Below, one piece after another: positions 9,714-19,300 of a DNA stretch of 51,083 bases (its first letter is position 1; each line of letters starts with the position of its first letter). The notes under the pieces were generated by a model, which was given only the letters and a program-made list of their open reading frames with translations, was not told the origin of the DNA and ran no database searches. The position numbers and the translations under genes are program-made. Source of the DNA: Chthoniobacteraceae bacterium (GTDB lineage Bacteria > Verrucomicrobiota > Verrucomicrobiia > Chthoniobacterales > Chthoniobacteraceae); NCBI GenBank assembly GCA_947471505.1, contig CANIWM010000042.1, forward strand, positions 1 through 51,083, read 5' to 3'.

Positions 9714-10643
9714 ATGTTGGAATCATTTGACTTCGAATTGGGCCGCACGGGGTCTTTCCTTGCGGCGATGAATCAAATCGCGACGTTTCGCCCGGATGGA
9801 CGGACGCCAGTGATGGTGGGGACGATGTATGGCGCTGCCGATGGCGTCCGAACGGCATACATCGGCGCTAACGTGTCCGTCACGCAGACGAGTGGTGCGG
9901 TGGATGTGGCGTGGGCGGAGGTCCATGATGCGAGCGTGCGCGTCACGGGGGCAATGCGCAGTTTGTACCGCAAAGATGCGGCGAGTTTGCGCATGATCGA
10001 TTCGCTCCCGACGCAGGATCAATCGCGCGAGGAGATCAAAAAGCGCGCAGACCTGCTCTCGGCGACGTGGGCGAAGCTGCCTCTGCCGCCCCCGCCATAT
10101 CCGGTGCCGCCGGGGCCGGGACCGCATTATGTGGAACCTTACGCGGGGATGACGATGCTGGTTTATCTCGGGCTGGTCGCCTCGGCGCGGTCGCTGGAAA
10201 GCACGGTGCCGATTGTGGATTCGGAGTTTGAGAAGCAGGAGGGGCTGCTGCATGAGGAGGAGGTGATTTTGCGGGACTTCAATGTGGCGGCGCGCTCGCA
10301 AGGGCTGGCGCAGTTTACGGAGGGGTGGGAGCACGAGGTGATCGAGGCGATCCCGACGGAGCCGCCGTCGCTGCCGCCGTCGAAAGGGGAGATCGCGAGC
10401 GTGGAGGCACCGGGAGGTCCGCTGATCCAGGTGCGTGTGACTTCGGCACGGGCGAGTAAGTTCCGGCTGGAGGGAAAGGGGCCGGGCGGCATGGTGTTTG
10501 TGGTGTTGGTGGAGTCGTGGCCGACGGTGCGGATCCCTTGCACGCTGCCGATGGTGGGCGCATGGACGCTGCGTGTGCGCGGGGAAAATGCGAAGGGTGA
10601 AGGAGAGTGGAGCGATGAGTTCGCGGTGACGGTGCCTGCGTAG
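9714..10643 (+). CDS. Hypothetical protein with C-terminal beta-sandwich-like region
   Basis: Not recognised. 309 residues from ATG 9714 (MLESFDFELGRTG). An in-frame region upstream overlaps repeat-like sequence and was left out. The middle holds a Pro-rich stretch (about 120-140, 'LPPPPYPVPPGPG'). The last 90 residues ('IQVRVTSARASKFRLEG' to 'GEWSDEFAVTVPA') look like a fibronectin type III-like module. No signal peptide or membrane span. The next gene follows on the same strand after 147 bp. Function unknown. Confidence 0.7.
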   Translation: MLESFDFELGRTGSFLAAMNQIATFRPDGRTPVMVGTMYGAADGVRTAYIGANVSVTQTSGAVDVAWAEVHDASVRVTGAMRSLYRKDAASLRMIDSLPTQDQSREEIKKRADLLSATWAKLPLPPPPYPVPPGPGPHYVEPYAGMTMLVYLGLVASARSLESTVPIVDSEFEKQEGLLHEEEVILRDFNVAARSQGLAQFTEGWEHEVIEAIPTEPPSLPPSKGEIASVEAPGGPLIQVRVTSARASKFRLEGKGPGGMVFVVLVESWPTVRIPCTLPMVGAWTLRVRGENAKGEGEWSDEFAVTVPA

Positions 10644-10790
10644 GTGGGCGATGCGATACTCGGGACGTATGGGGTGCGCGGGGTGCCGGCAGATTGGGCC
10701 GTCACCCCGCGACGGCGTACGGATGCAATTCCGGGACGTGGGCGCGCCTTTCTGCTCGCGGCGTCGCACGCGTCGCGCGTATGCACAGTC

Positions 10791-11417
10791 ATGCTTCAAC
10801 AATTCATCCACTGGCTGGAATCCTTGCAGACGAGCCTCATCGCGCTCGGCTGGATCGGGCTGATCGCCTATGCTGCCATCTTCGCGACGACGCAAATGGC
10901 GGCGATCATCCCGGGCTCGCCCATCGCGATGGCGGCAGGGTTTTTCTTCGGCTTTGGGAAAGGCTGGGTAGCGGTCACGCTGGGGTGTGCGCTGTCGGCG
11001 ACGATCAATTTCCTCATCTCCCGCCATCTCGCCCGCGGGATGGTAGCGCGGCGACTCGGCTCGCATCCGAAGTTCCAGCTCATCGACTCGGCCATCGGGC
11101 GGGGCGGATGGAAGATCATCGCGCTGCTGAGGTTTGTTCCCATCCCGTTTGGCATCGCGAACTACGCCTATGGAATCACCCCGGTGCGCTTCTGGCCTTA
11201 CTTCGGAGCAACGATGCTGGCGACGATCCCAGCGAATATGCTCTTCGTCTCGATGGGGGCGACGTTCCAAGGGAGCCTCGCCACGCTGTTTAGCAAAGAC
11301 CGCCCGCACAGCCCGCTGGAAATCGCGCTGCCCATCGTTGGCGTCATCGCCGCGTTCTTTGCGTTCCGCTACGCGTCGAAACTCGCCAGCGCTGCGGTGA
11401 ATGCGGAGCCTCGGTGA
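10791..11417 (+). CDS. TVP38/TMEM64 (VTT/DedA-like) family membrane protein
   Basis: 208-residue inner-membrane protein of the VTT domain superfamily, whose members are linked to lipid scrambling or envelope homeostasis. Hydrophobic segments at about 13-35, 37-65, 118-150 and 178-196 flank the typical core ('PGSPIAMAAGFFFGFGKGW' and 'LLRFVPIPFGIANYAYGI'). These match the glycine-rich hairpin and 'R-F-x-P-x-P' elements of the family. Start chosen at MLQQFIHWLE because upstream residues are Arg-rich and unlike the family. Ends 7 bp before the convergent hydrolase gene. Confidence 0.82.
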   Translation: MLQQFIHWLESLQTSLIALGWIGLIAYAAIFATTQMAAIIPGSPIAMAAGFFFGFGKGWVAVTLGCALSATINFLISRHLARGMVARRLGSHPKFQLIDSAIGRGGWKIIALLRFVPIPFGIANYAYGITPVRFWPYFGATMLATIPANMLFVSMGATFQGSLATLFSKDRPHSPLEIALPIVGVIAAFFAFRYASKLASAAVNAEPR

Positions 11418-11424
11418 GTCGCTT

Positions 11425-12171
11425 CTACTTCCCGAAAATCTCGCCGAAGAACTTCTTCATCGCCGCCCACGAGTCCTTGTCCGCCTTCTCCTGATACGCC
11501 GCGCCGGGCTTGGTGAAACCATGCTGCGCGCCTTCGTGCGTAATGAACTGGAGGTCCACGCCGGCCTTTTCCATCTCCTCTTTGAACGCTGGAACCTCGG
11601 GGTTCACATGCGCATCCGCGCCGCCGTGGCAGACAAGGACTTTCGCTTTCACCTTCCCCTTTTCCGCAGGCAACGCGGTGGACAGCCCGCCGTGGAAACT
11701 CACGACGCCCGCCACTTTCTCGCCGCTGCGAGCCAGTTCCAGCACGCTCGTCCCGCCGAAGCAGTAGCCGATGGCGGCGAGCTTCGCATCATCCAGGCCC
11801 TTCTGTGACTTGAGCTGGGCGAGACCGAGGAGCACGCGCTTGCGGAGCAGGGGGAGGTCATTCTTGTAAGTGCCCGCCTGCACGGCGCAGTCCTTCGACT
11901 CCGTGGGCCGCACGCCTTTGCCGTAAATGTCGGCGGCAAACGCCACGTAGCCCAGCTCCGCAAGCTGCGTCGTGCGCGTCTTGGTGTATTCCTGCAAACC
12001 CGTCCAGTCATGCACCACGAGCACACCGGGCCGCGCACCCTTCGCCGCATCGTCGTAGGCGAGGAAGCCCTCAAGCTCTGTGCCGCCGTCTTTGTAGGTG
12101 ATGAGTTCCGTCTTCACCTTGGCGAAAGCAGAGACGGATAACGCGGCGAGAATGCAGATGAGCGATTTCAT
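11425..12171 (-). CDS. Dienelactone hydrolase family protein, exported
   Basis: 248-residue alpha/beta hydrolase. Residues 1-17 form a signal peptide ending 'SAFA', so the protein is probably periplasmic. The DLH triad is visible: Cys137 in GYCFGG, Asp186 in GGADAHV and His217 in QHGFT. Family members hydrolyse dienelactones and other small esters or lactones; the native substrate cannot be deduced. Exported DLH-like enzymes are common in environmental bacteria. It is transcribed away from the palindromic element at 12235. Confidence 0.88.
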   Translation of the reverse strand: MKSLICILAALSVSAFAKVKTELITYKDGGTELEGFLAYDDAAKGARPGVLVVHDWTGLQEYTKTRTTQLAELGYVAFAADIYGKGVRPTESKDCAVQAGTYKNDLPLLRKRVLLGLAQLKSQKGLDDAKLAAIGYCFGGTSVLELARSGEKVAGVVSFHGGLSTALPAEKGKVKAKVLVCHGGADAHVNPEVPAFKEEMEKAGVDLQFITHEGAQHGFTKPGAAYQEKADKDSWAAMKKFFGEIFGK

Positions 12172-12234
12172 GCCCGTGCGGATACCGCAGGAGTGCAGAC
12201 GCGGGAAGACGGAAGTTTCCCGCCCGCCTTAGCC

Positions 12235-12394
12235 GGGTGTGATTTAAAGTGGAATTGAGGCGGGAAAAGTAGCCCGCGAGTTGCTTCGCGGCTCAACACC
12301 ACTCGCGGAGCGACACTTCTGTTTCGTGCGGCTTCGCCGTTTGGTTTTTGCCGCGAAGGGACTCGCGGGCTACTTTCCACTTTTAATCACACCC
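12235..12394. mobile_element. MITE copy 1 (GGGTGTGATT terminal repeats)
   Basis: 160 bp. Left end GGGTGTGATTTAAAGTGGAA, right end TTCCACTTTTAATCACACCC, inverted with one mismatch. The core is a second inverted repeat (AGTAGCCCGCGAG at about 12269 against CTCGCGGGCTACT at 12362), which is shared with copy 2. No coding capacity and no obvious target duplication. Lies between the divergently placed hydrolase and mdh, so it may affect both promoters. Confidence 0.8.
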
Positions 12395-12479
12395 TGTTTG
12401 AAATCTTGTGCGTTGTCCCGCTTGCCACACACGCGGCGACATGCTCCCCTGCGCGCCCATTTTCTAAAACTACTATCCT

Positions 12480-13475
12480 ATGAAAAATCCAATTCGTGTC
12501 GCAGTCACTGGAGCCGCTGGTCAAATCGGCTACTCTCTTCTTTTCCGCATCGCTTCCGGCGCAATGTTCGGCCCGGACCAGCCGGTCATTTTGCACCTCG
12601 TCGAGATTCCCGATGAGAAAGTGCAAGCCGCGCTCGGTGGCGTGGTGATGGAGCTGGATGACTGCGCGTTCCCGCTGCTCAAGGGCATCGTCCCGACGGG
12701 CGATCTCGCCGAGGGATTCAAGGGCGTGAACTGGGCGCTGCTCGTGGGCAGCGTGCCGCGCAAGGCGGGCATGGAGCGGGCGGACTTGCTCGGTATCAAT
12801 GGCAAGATTTTCACCGGACAAGGTCAGGCAATCGAGAAGAACGCTGCGCAAGATGTCCGCGTGCTCGTCGTGGGAAATCCCTGCAACACGAACTGCCTCA
12901 TCGCCATGAATAATGCGAAGGGCGTGCCCGCAGACCGCTGGTTCGCCATGACGCGCCTCGACGAAAACCGCGCGAAATCCCAGCTCGCCCGCAAGGCCGG
13001 CGTGGATGTCACCGACGTGACGAACCTCGCCATCTGGGGCAACCACAGCGCGACGATGTATCCTGATTTTGCCAACGCGAAAATCTCCCGCCAGCCTGCG
13101 ACGGCGGTGATTAAAGACGAAGCGTGGTTGCAGGGTGCATTCCTCTCGACCGTGCAGCAGCGCGGCGCGGCGATCATCAAAGCACGCGGACTCAGCAGCG
13201 CAGCCAGCGCCGCGAATGCCGTCGTGGATACGGTCGCATCGCTCACCACGCGCACGACTTGGGGCGACTGGCACAGCGTCGCTGTCTGCTCCAACGGCGA
13301 GTACGGCTGCGAGAAAGGGCTGATGACGAGCTTCCCAATCCGCACCGTCAGCGAGACGAAGTGGGAGATCGTCCCCGACCTGCAACTCAGCGCTTTCAGC
13401 CACACCAAGATCGACGCCACGATCAACGAGCTGAAAGAAGAGAAGGCGATGGTCGCCGGCTTGCTGCCGAAGTAG
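12480..13475 (+). CDS. mdh: Malate dehydrogenase (NAD-dependent, type 2)
   Basis: Interconverts malate and oxaloacetate in the TCA cycle, cytoplasmic. 331 residues, full length for the type 2 MDH family. Rossmann motif TGAAGQIG at residues 10-17. The '[16 protein letters not shown]' segment carries the mobile-loop substrate-binding arginines. '[10 protein letters not shown]', 'MTRLDENRA' and the catalytic-His motif '[12 protein letters not shown]' are all intact. Start ATG 12480 gives the usual N-terminus. A hairpin 21 bp after the stop may end the transcript. Confidence 0.96.
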   Translation: MKNPIRVAVTGAAGQIGYSLLFRIASGAMFGPDQPVILHLVEIPDEKVQAALGGVVMELDDCAFPLLKGIVPTGDLAEGFKGVNWALLVGSVPRKAGMERADLLGINGKIFTGQGQAIEKNAAQDVRVLVVGNPCNTNCLIAMNNAKGVPADRWFAMTRLDENRAKSQLARKAGVDVTDVTNLAIWGNHSATMYPDFANAKISRQPATAVIKDEAWLQGAFLSTVQQRGAAIIKARGLSSAASAANAVVDTVASLTTRTTWGDWHSVAVCSNGEYGCEKGLMTSFPIRTVSETKWEIVPDLQLSAFSHTKIDATINELKEEKAMVAGLLPK

Positions 13476-13495
13476 TCCCCGCTCAAACGAGACAC

Positions 13496-13534
13496 ACACG
13501 CGCTTGGTCGCTTCATGGAAGCCCAAGCGCGTGT
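13496..13534 (+). terminator. Hairpin after mdh, probable terminator
   Basis: ACACGCGCTTGG (13496-13507) pairs perfectly with CCAAGCGCGTGT (13523-13534). The loop contains a further GCTTC-ATG-GAAGC stem. Only a short T-run (GTTTG) follows, so it may be a weak or factor-assisted terminator, or simply a structured RNA end. Confidence 0.5.
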
Positions 13535-13585
13535 TTGCGTACCGAGGGCTTCCCACGGCGCGCGGCATCTGCCAGCGTCCGTGCT

Positions 13586-14617
13586 ATGCAACCGCGTCCA
13601 CTTCGCACCACCGTCATTGGCAGTTATCCGTTTTCAGCTTGGCTGGAGTTTGCCTGCCAGAATCTCGCGCAATTTGGAAAGGATGACCTCGCCGAGATGC
13701 AGGACGATGCAGTGGTCTGCGCGCTGCACGACCAGCTTGCGGCAGGGCTCGATGTCGTCACCGACGGCGAGCAGACGCGGCTGGATTTTAACCTTTCGTT
13801 TTACGGATACATCGAAGGCATCGAGCTGGAAGGTGCGCCGCCACGGCGCTTCGGTCCGCCTGCGCACGACCAGCGGGGGAAGCATCCCGTCATCGGCGAC
13901 CTGCGTGCCCCGCGCGGGCTCGGCGTGGTGGAGGAGTTCAAGCGTCTCCAGCGACTCGCGCCGTCGTCGGGCGTCACGCTGAAAGCATCCGTGCCCGGCC
14001 CCTACACGCTCAGCGGGCGGCTGCTGCCCAATGCGCAGTATCCCGACCGCTCGGCGCTCACCGAGGCGCTGCTGCCCATCGTTCGCGCGGAGCTGACGGC
14101 GCTCGTGGAGGCGGGCTGCGCGGAGATCACCGTGGATGAGCCGAGCATGAGCTGCTACGCGCACCGCGAAGACCCGGCGAAATTTGTCGAGGTCTTCAAC
14201 CGCACCGTCGAGCCCATCGTGGGGAAATGCCGCCTCTCCACGCACCTCTGCTTTGGCAACTACAAGGCCCGCGCCGTCGGCCTGCGGCGGTATGCGCCGA
14301 TGTTCCCGGCATTCCTCGATTTCTCGCTCGATGAAATCCACGTCGAGATGGCGAGCCGCGAGTTCTCCGAGCTGCCCATCATCGCCGAAATCGCCAAGCG
14401 TCGCGACGTGGCCGTGGGCATCGTAGATGTGAAGAGCTACTACATCGAGACGCCCGCCGACATCGCCGCGCGCGTCCGCGAGTGCCTCCGCTACGCGCCC
14501 GCTGACCGGCTCGCGTTTGCGCCGGATTGCGGCCTTTCCCAAACCGCCCGCTGGGCCGCCAAGCGCAAGCTCGCCGCAATGGTCGCCGGAGTGGAACTCG
14601 TGCGCGCATCGCTGTAA
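13586..14617 (+). CDS. Cobalamin-independent methionine synthase C-terminal-type methyltransferase
   Basis: 343 residues, corresponding only to the catalytic C-terminal barrel of MetE ('core-MetE' type) without the N-terminal domain. Opens with 'RTTVIGSYPF' as usual. Zinc ligands are visible: His220 and Cys222 in THLCFGN, Glu in DEIHVE, and Cys315 in PDCGLSQT. 'DEPSM' in the substrate site is also present. Probably transfers a methyl group to homocysteine or a related thiol; stand-alone forms may use a methyl donor other than polyglutamyl-methyl-THF. Start at ATG 13586 fits the family, although the frame is open further upstream. The glycosidase gene begins 2 bp after the stop. Confidence 0.88.
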   Translation: MQPRPLRTTVIGSYPFSAWLEFACQNLAQFGKDDLAEMQDDAVVCALHDQLAAGLDVVTDGEQTRLDFNLSFYGYIEGIELEGAPPRRFGPPAHDQRGKHPVIGDLRAPRGLGVVEEFKRLQRLAPSSGVTLKASVPGPYTLSGRLLPNAQYPDRSALTEALLPIVRAELTALVEAGCAEITVDEPSMSCYAHREDPAKFVEVFNRTVEPIVGKCRLSTHLCFGNYKARAVGLRRYAPMFPAFLDFSLDEIHVEMASREFSELPIIAEIAKRRDVAVGIVDVKSYYIETPADIAARVRECLRYAPADRLAFAPDCGLSQTARWAAKRKLAAMVAGVELVRASL

Positions 14618-14619
14618 CC

Positions 14620-16269
14620 ATGCGCTTTCTCGCCCTGCTCCTCGCCCTCACGCTCACACTCCGCGCACAGCATCCATCGCTACCAAAGCCCGGCACGCTC
14701 GACGGCATGGGCGTGAATATCCACTTCACCGACCCGCTTCCCGGCGAGCTGGAGATGATCAAAGCTGCGGGCTTCCGCTGGGTGCGCACCGACATCACTT
14801 GGGTCTCCACCGAGCGCGAGCGTGGCGTGTATGATTTCTCGCGGCAAGATCGTCTCGTGGCGGCACTCGCGAAGGCCGGAATCCGCGTATATTTCATCCT
14901 CGACTATGGCAACCCGCTCTACGCCGATCCGGGGGACAAGCACCCGTTCACCTCCCGCGCTGGCACGCCGGAGTTTCGCGCTGCGTTTGTAAATTGGGCC
15001 GTCGCCGCCGTCTCGCGCTTCCGGGGGAAAGGCATCGTGTGGGAGCTGTGGAACGAGCCAAATAACGAGGGTTTCTGGAAACCAAAGCCGAACGTCGCCG
15101 ACTACATCGCGCTGGTGAAAGAGACCGCCGCCGCGCTAGACGCCGCAGGGCTCCGCGCCAAATCGCGCACCGCAACAACGCCCGGCGAGTGCTTCATCGG
15201 CCCTGCGGCCAACAAGTTCGATCTGCCTTTTCTCGATGCCTGTTTCACCGCTGGGCTGCTCGATGTGTTTGATGCCGTAAGCGTCCACCCATACCGCCAA
15301 GCCGCGCCCGAGACTGCCGCCGCACACTACCGCGAGCTGCGCCTGCTCATCAGCCGCCACAGCCCGCGCCGCATCCCCATCATCAGCGGCGAATGGGGCT
15401 ACTCGACGGCGTGGAAAGGCCACAGCGATCAACTCCAAGGCAGCTACCTTCCTCGCATGTTTCTCACCAACCTCGCCAACGACATCCCGCTGAGCATCTG
15501 GTACGACTGGCGCGACGATGGGGACGACGCAGGGGACCCAGAGCATCGCTTCGGTATCGTCCGGCGCAGGCCGACGGGCGACGAAACGCAGCCCTTTACT
15601 CCCAAGCCCGCCTACATCGCCGCAAAGGCGTTCAGTGAAAGCCGACTGCAAATCCCAAAGGAACTCCGACTGCCGGACAACGACGCAATCAAGCCCGTCA
15701 AAGAAATCCGGCGGGAACTGAGCGGCATCTTCAAACAGTGCGAACTCACCGGCGATGGCGACGCCCCCGTGCAAAGCGAACAGCACATCGTCGTGGAGCA
15801 TCCTGTCGTCGGCCCGTGCCCGCTCGGCACGCCAAGCCAGCATCTCTTTTACAAGTTCCCCGCAGGCGCAAAATACCTCCGCATCGTGCCTAAAGACGAC
15901 GCCCGCAAACTCAGCGACAAGCCCAAGGAACTCGGCATCTGGCTCCACGGCGACGCCCAAGGCGGCACACCCGCCATCCGGCTTCGCGATGAGACGGGGC
16001 AAATCTTCCAAGCGCGCGGCGAGCCGATCACTTGGACGGGGTGGCGCTACCTCCGCTTCCCCATGGACCCCGAAGCGGACTCCGAGCAGACACTCGTCCC
16101 CATGCCCGAGAGCGGCGGGATGCAGCGCATCAAGTGGGGGAATTGGGGTGGCGCGAAGGATGGCAAAATCCACGGCGCACTGTCCTGGGACACGCTCTTC
16201 CTCCTCGACGGCAATAAGCGCCCCTTCGACGGCGACATCTATCTTTCCGCCCCGACGCTCGTTTACTAA
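14620..16269 (+). CDS. Exported clan-A glycoside hydrolase (GH5/GH39-like)
   Basis: 549 residues with a signal peptide (residues 1-16, 'LALLLALTLTLRA'). The TIM-barrel shows the clan-A acid/base in 'WELWNEPNN' (Glu146) and the nucleophile in 'ISGEWGYS' (Glu258). 'VHPYR' and 'SIWYDWRDDGDD' follow as in GH39/GH5-type enzymes. Residues about 385-549 look like an added beta-sandwich module that may bind carbohydrate. Likely hydrolyses a plant or algal polysaccharide in the periplasm or outside; the substrate is not predictable. Begins 2 bp after the methyltransferase stop, so the two are probably co-transcribed without an obvious functional link. Confidence 0.83.
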   Translation: MRFLALLLALTLTLRAQHPSLPKPGTLDGMGVNIHFTDPLPGELEMIKAAGFRWVRTDITWVSTERERGVYDFSRQDRLVAALAKAGIRVYFILDYGNPLYADPGDKHPFTSRAGTPEFRAAFVNWAVAAVSRFRGKGIVWELWNEPNNEGFWKPKPNVADYIALVKETAAALDAAGLRAKSRTATTPGECFIGPAANKFDLPFLDACFTAGLLDVFDAVSVHPYRQAAPETAAAHYRELRLLISRHSPRRIPIISGEWGYSTAWKGHSDQLQGSYLPRMFLTNLANDIPLSIWYDWRDDGDDAGDPEHRFGIVRRRPTGDETQPFTPKPAYIAAKAFSESRLQIPKELRLPDNDAIKPVKEIRRELSGIFKQCELTGDGDAPVQSEQHIVVEHPVVGPCPLGTPSQHLFYKFPAGAKYLRIVPKDDARKLSDKPKELGIWLHGDAQGGTPAIRLRDETGQIFQARGEPITWTGWRYLRFPMDPEADSEQTLVPMPESGGMQRIKWGNWGGAKDGKIHGALSWDTLFLLDGNKRPFDGDIYLSAPTLVY

Positions 16270-16386
16270 GGAACGGCGGTTTCGTGCTTGGCGGCGGCGG
16301 CGGGGATGGATACGAAACGCGTCATGTCTATGCTAGCCGCTCACACCCGCAACCAGCCGTCTGCTTTTCACCGCTTCTAAACGTCT

Positions 16387-19300
16387 ATGAGCGCCGAACA
16401 TTCATCCATCGTGCTACCCGGCTCCGGTCTTTGGCCGTTGGCGCTGGCGGGTGTGCAGCCGGTGGCGGGGGAGGCTTTGCGGAGACTGGAGGGGATTTAT
16501 TGGTATCCGATTTATGTGTGGTGGCGGCGTGCGGGTTTGCCGCCGAATAAGGCGATCTTCGCTACCGAAGGTGCCTTCGAGCGATGGCTCGGTACGGAGC
16601 CGCCGCGCGCGGAAGACGCGGGCTCTCGGCGAATGCGCGAGTGGGTGCTGGGGAGGATCGAAGGGCTGGCGTCGGGCGGGGTGAAGTTACTTGGTGCGCC
16701 GCCGGTGCCGGTGGACCCGGAGTGGGCGGAAAAGCGATTCGCCGAAGAGCCGGAGTGTTCTGCAGACGTGCTTTTTCACCGACGCTGGGCGCTGACGGTG
16801 CTCGAGACGGCCGTCGAGATGCTGCGCGCGGAGCATTCGGCCCCGGCTATGGCGGAGCGGTTTTCGCTGCTGCTGCAATTTCTCAGCTACAAGAGCGTGG
16901 GAGATGAGCTCTACGCGGCGGCGTCGGCGCGCTCCGGGATGACGGCTGGCGTGCTGCGTGAGGCGGTGTTCGAGTTTCGCAAGCGGCACCAGGAGATTCT
17001 GCGCATCGTGATTGCGGATACAGTGGCAGGCTCCACCGAGCTGGATGCAGAAATGAATGAGCTGCTCGCCGCCGCGGCGCTCGACGGGGAATCGCCGGCG
17101 TCGGCGCCGACAAAGTTCGTGGGGCTTGCGCCGGATGAATTAATCGCACGCGGGATGCGTAGCGTGGTGCTCACGACGGGTGGCGGGATGGACTGGGTGC
17201 CGCCGAGCATCGCGGAAGCCGTGCGCCTTTTCCCGCAGTACGAGATCATCGACATCGTCGCCCGCGGCGGCATGGGTGTGGTGTACAAAGCACGGCAGGC
17301 GACGCTCGGGCGGATGGTGGGGATAAAATTGATGCCGCTAGAAGTGAGCGCTAATCAGGAGTTCGCCAAGCGCTTCACACAGGAGGCGACGACGATGGCG
17401 CACCTGAGGCATCCGCACATCATCGCGGTGTATAATTTCGGGCAGACTGTGGAGGGGCACTTGTTTTTCGTGATGGAGTTTGTGGAGGGGGCGAACCTGC
17501 ACCAGATCATCCACGGCGATGGCCTCGCGCCGGAGCGTGCGTTGGCGATTTTGGACAACGTTCTCGATGCGCTCGCCTATGCGCATGGCAAAGGCGTCGT
17601 CCATAGAGATATCAAGCCAGCAAACGTGATGGTGGATGCAGACGGCAACGCGAAGGTGGCGGACTTCGGCCTGGCGCGGCTCAACCAGCCGGGCTCGGCG
17701 CTGGCAGGGCGGACGATGACGAGCGTGATCATGGGCACGCCTGATTACATGGCCCCGGAGCAATCGCGCGACATGAAGGTGGATCACCGAGCGGACATTT
17801 ATTCGCTCGGCGTGATGCTGTATGAAATGCTCGTGCGCGAGGTGCCACGCGGCATTTTCGAGCCCCCGTCAAAGCGAGTCGCCGTGGATGCGCGGCTCGA
17901 TGCAGTGGTGATCAAAGCGATGCAGCAAGCACGGGATCGTCGCTTCAAATCGAGCGAGGAAATGCGGAGTGCGCTCGCTCTCATCCGCACGAAGGCTGCG
18001 CCGCGAACGCACGCCGTGCCGGTGCCGGTGAAGCCTGCAGCGGTTGCGAAGCCGCGCTCGCACCGGAATACCTACATCGCTGCCGGGGCAGGCGTCGCCG
18101 CTCTCCTCACTGCCGTCTTTTGGCCGAAGCCACGGCCTCTCGGCCCCTCCGATGCCGAGAGAGCACTCGCCGCCCGAGGCCTGACTCCTCGTATTGCGCC
18201 GACGCCCGCGCCCACTCCTGTATCAAAGCCTACGCCACCGCGGGAGAAGAGCGATGTCGCGATGTTCGGCGACGCGCGCTACCAGTTTGTGTCCGGTGCG
18301 CTGACTTGGATGGAGGCGAAGACCGCTGCTGAATTATTGGGTGGGCGGCTCGCGACGATCACCAGCAAGGAGAAAGACGATTTTATCCGCCAAACATTCG
18401 GCTCCATGCTGGTGCCAGCGGGCCACTTTGTGATGCTCGGCGGCTACCGGCTGAAAGCGACGGCGGACTGGCAGTGGCTTGGCGATGAGCCGTGGAGCTA
18501 CGAAGGCTGGGAGCAGGGCGAGCCAAGCCATGCCGGGGCGAAAGCGGCGGATATGCCGGTATATCTCGCGCTCTCTCGGCTCAGCGTGGCAAAGGGCGGC
18601 GGCCTCGGCTGGAACGATAAAACGCAGAGCGATTCCGCACGCACTGATTTCCCCGTGAAGTGCCGTGGGTTCATCCTCGAATCCGCCCCTGACGCGCTCG
18701 CGGTGCGCGATGCGGCAGAAAAGGAACGATGGAAGGATGCGCTCGCCGGAGCTGTATTGCCAGAGGGCTGGAAGCTTGCCGATGGTGTCCTCACCCATCC
18801 CGCCGCCGCCGTTTCAACATGGCAGCCGGAGGCGCGGATGCTCGATGGTGCGATGCGTGTGGCGTTCGAGTGGACGGCTCCCATCGCCGTCCAGCTTGGC
18901 ATTCGCAACGACGGAAACTCGATGATTCGACTGACCTTCGCGCCGGCAGCAGGGATGAAAATCGAGCGATACCTGTTCAACGACCGGTCCTCAGTATTGC
19001 TCATCCCCGAGGTGAAACTGCCCTCGCCGCTCGTTGTGAAAGACACCGTTCGGATCGAAATGCGCGCCGTCGGTGAAGTGGTGCTCGTTAGCGTGAATGG
19101 CCACGTATTCGCCGCACGCGATGCCGAGCCGAAGGAAGGGCAGCCCTATCTGTGGGTCAAGAAAGAGAGCGTGCAGACCGTCTCCAAGTTCGAGCTTCTC
19201 AACCTCGATCCCGCGAAGCCCGTCGTCGCAGAAACTAAGCCCGCGCCCATGCCAGAGGTGCCCGCCGTTCCTGTGCCCGTGCCCACGCCCGCAGCGCCCA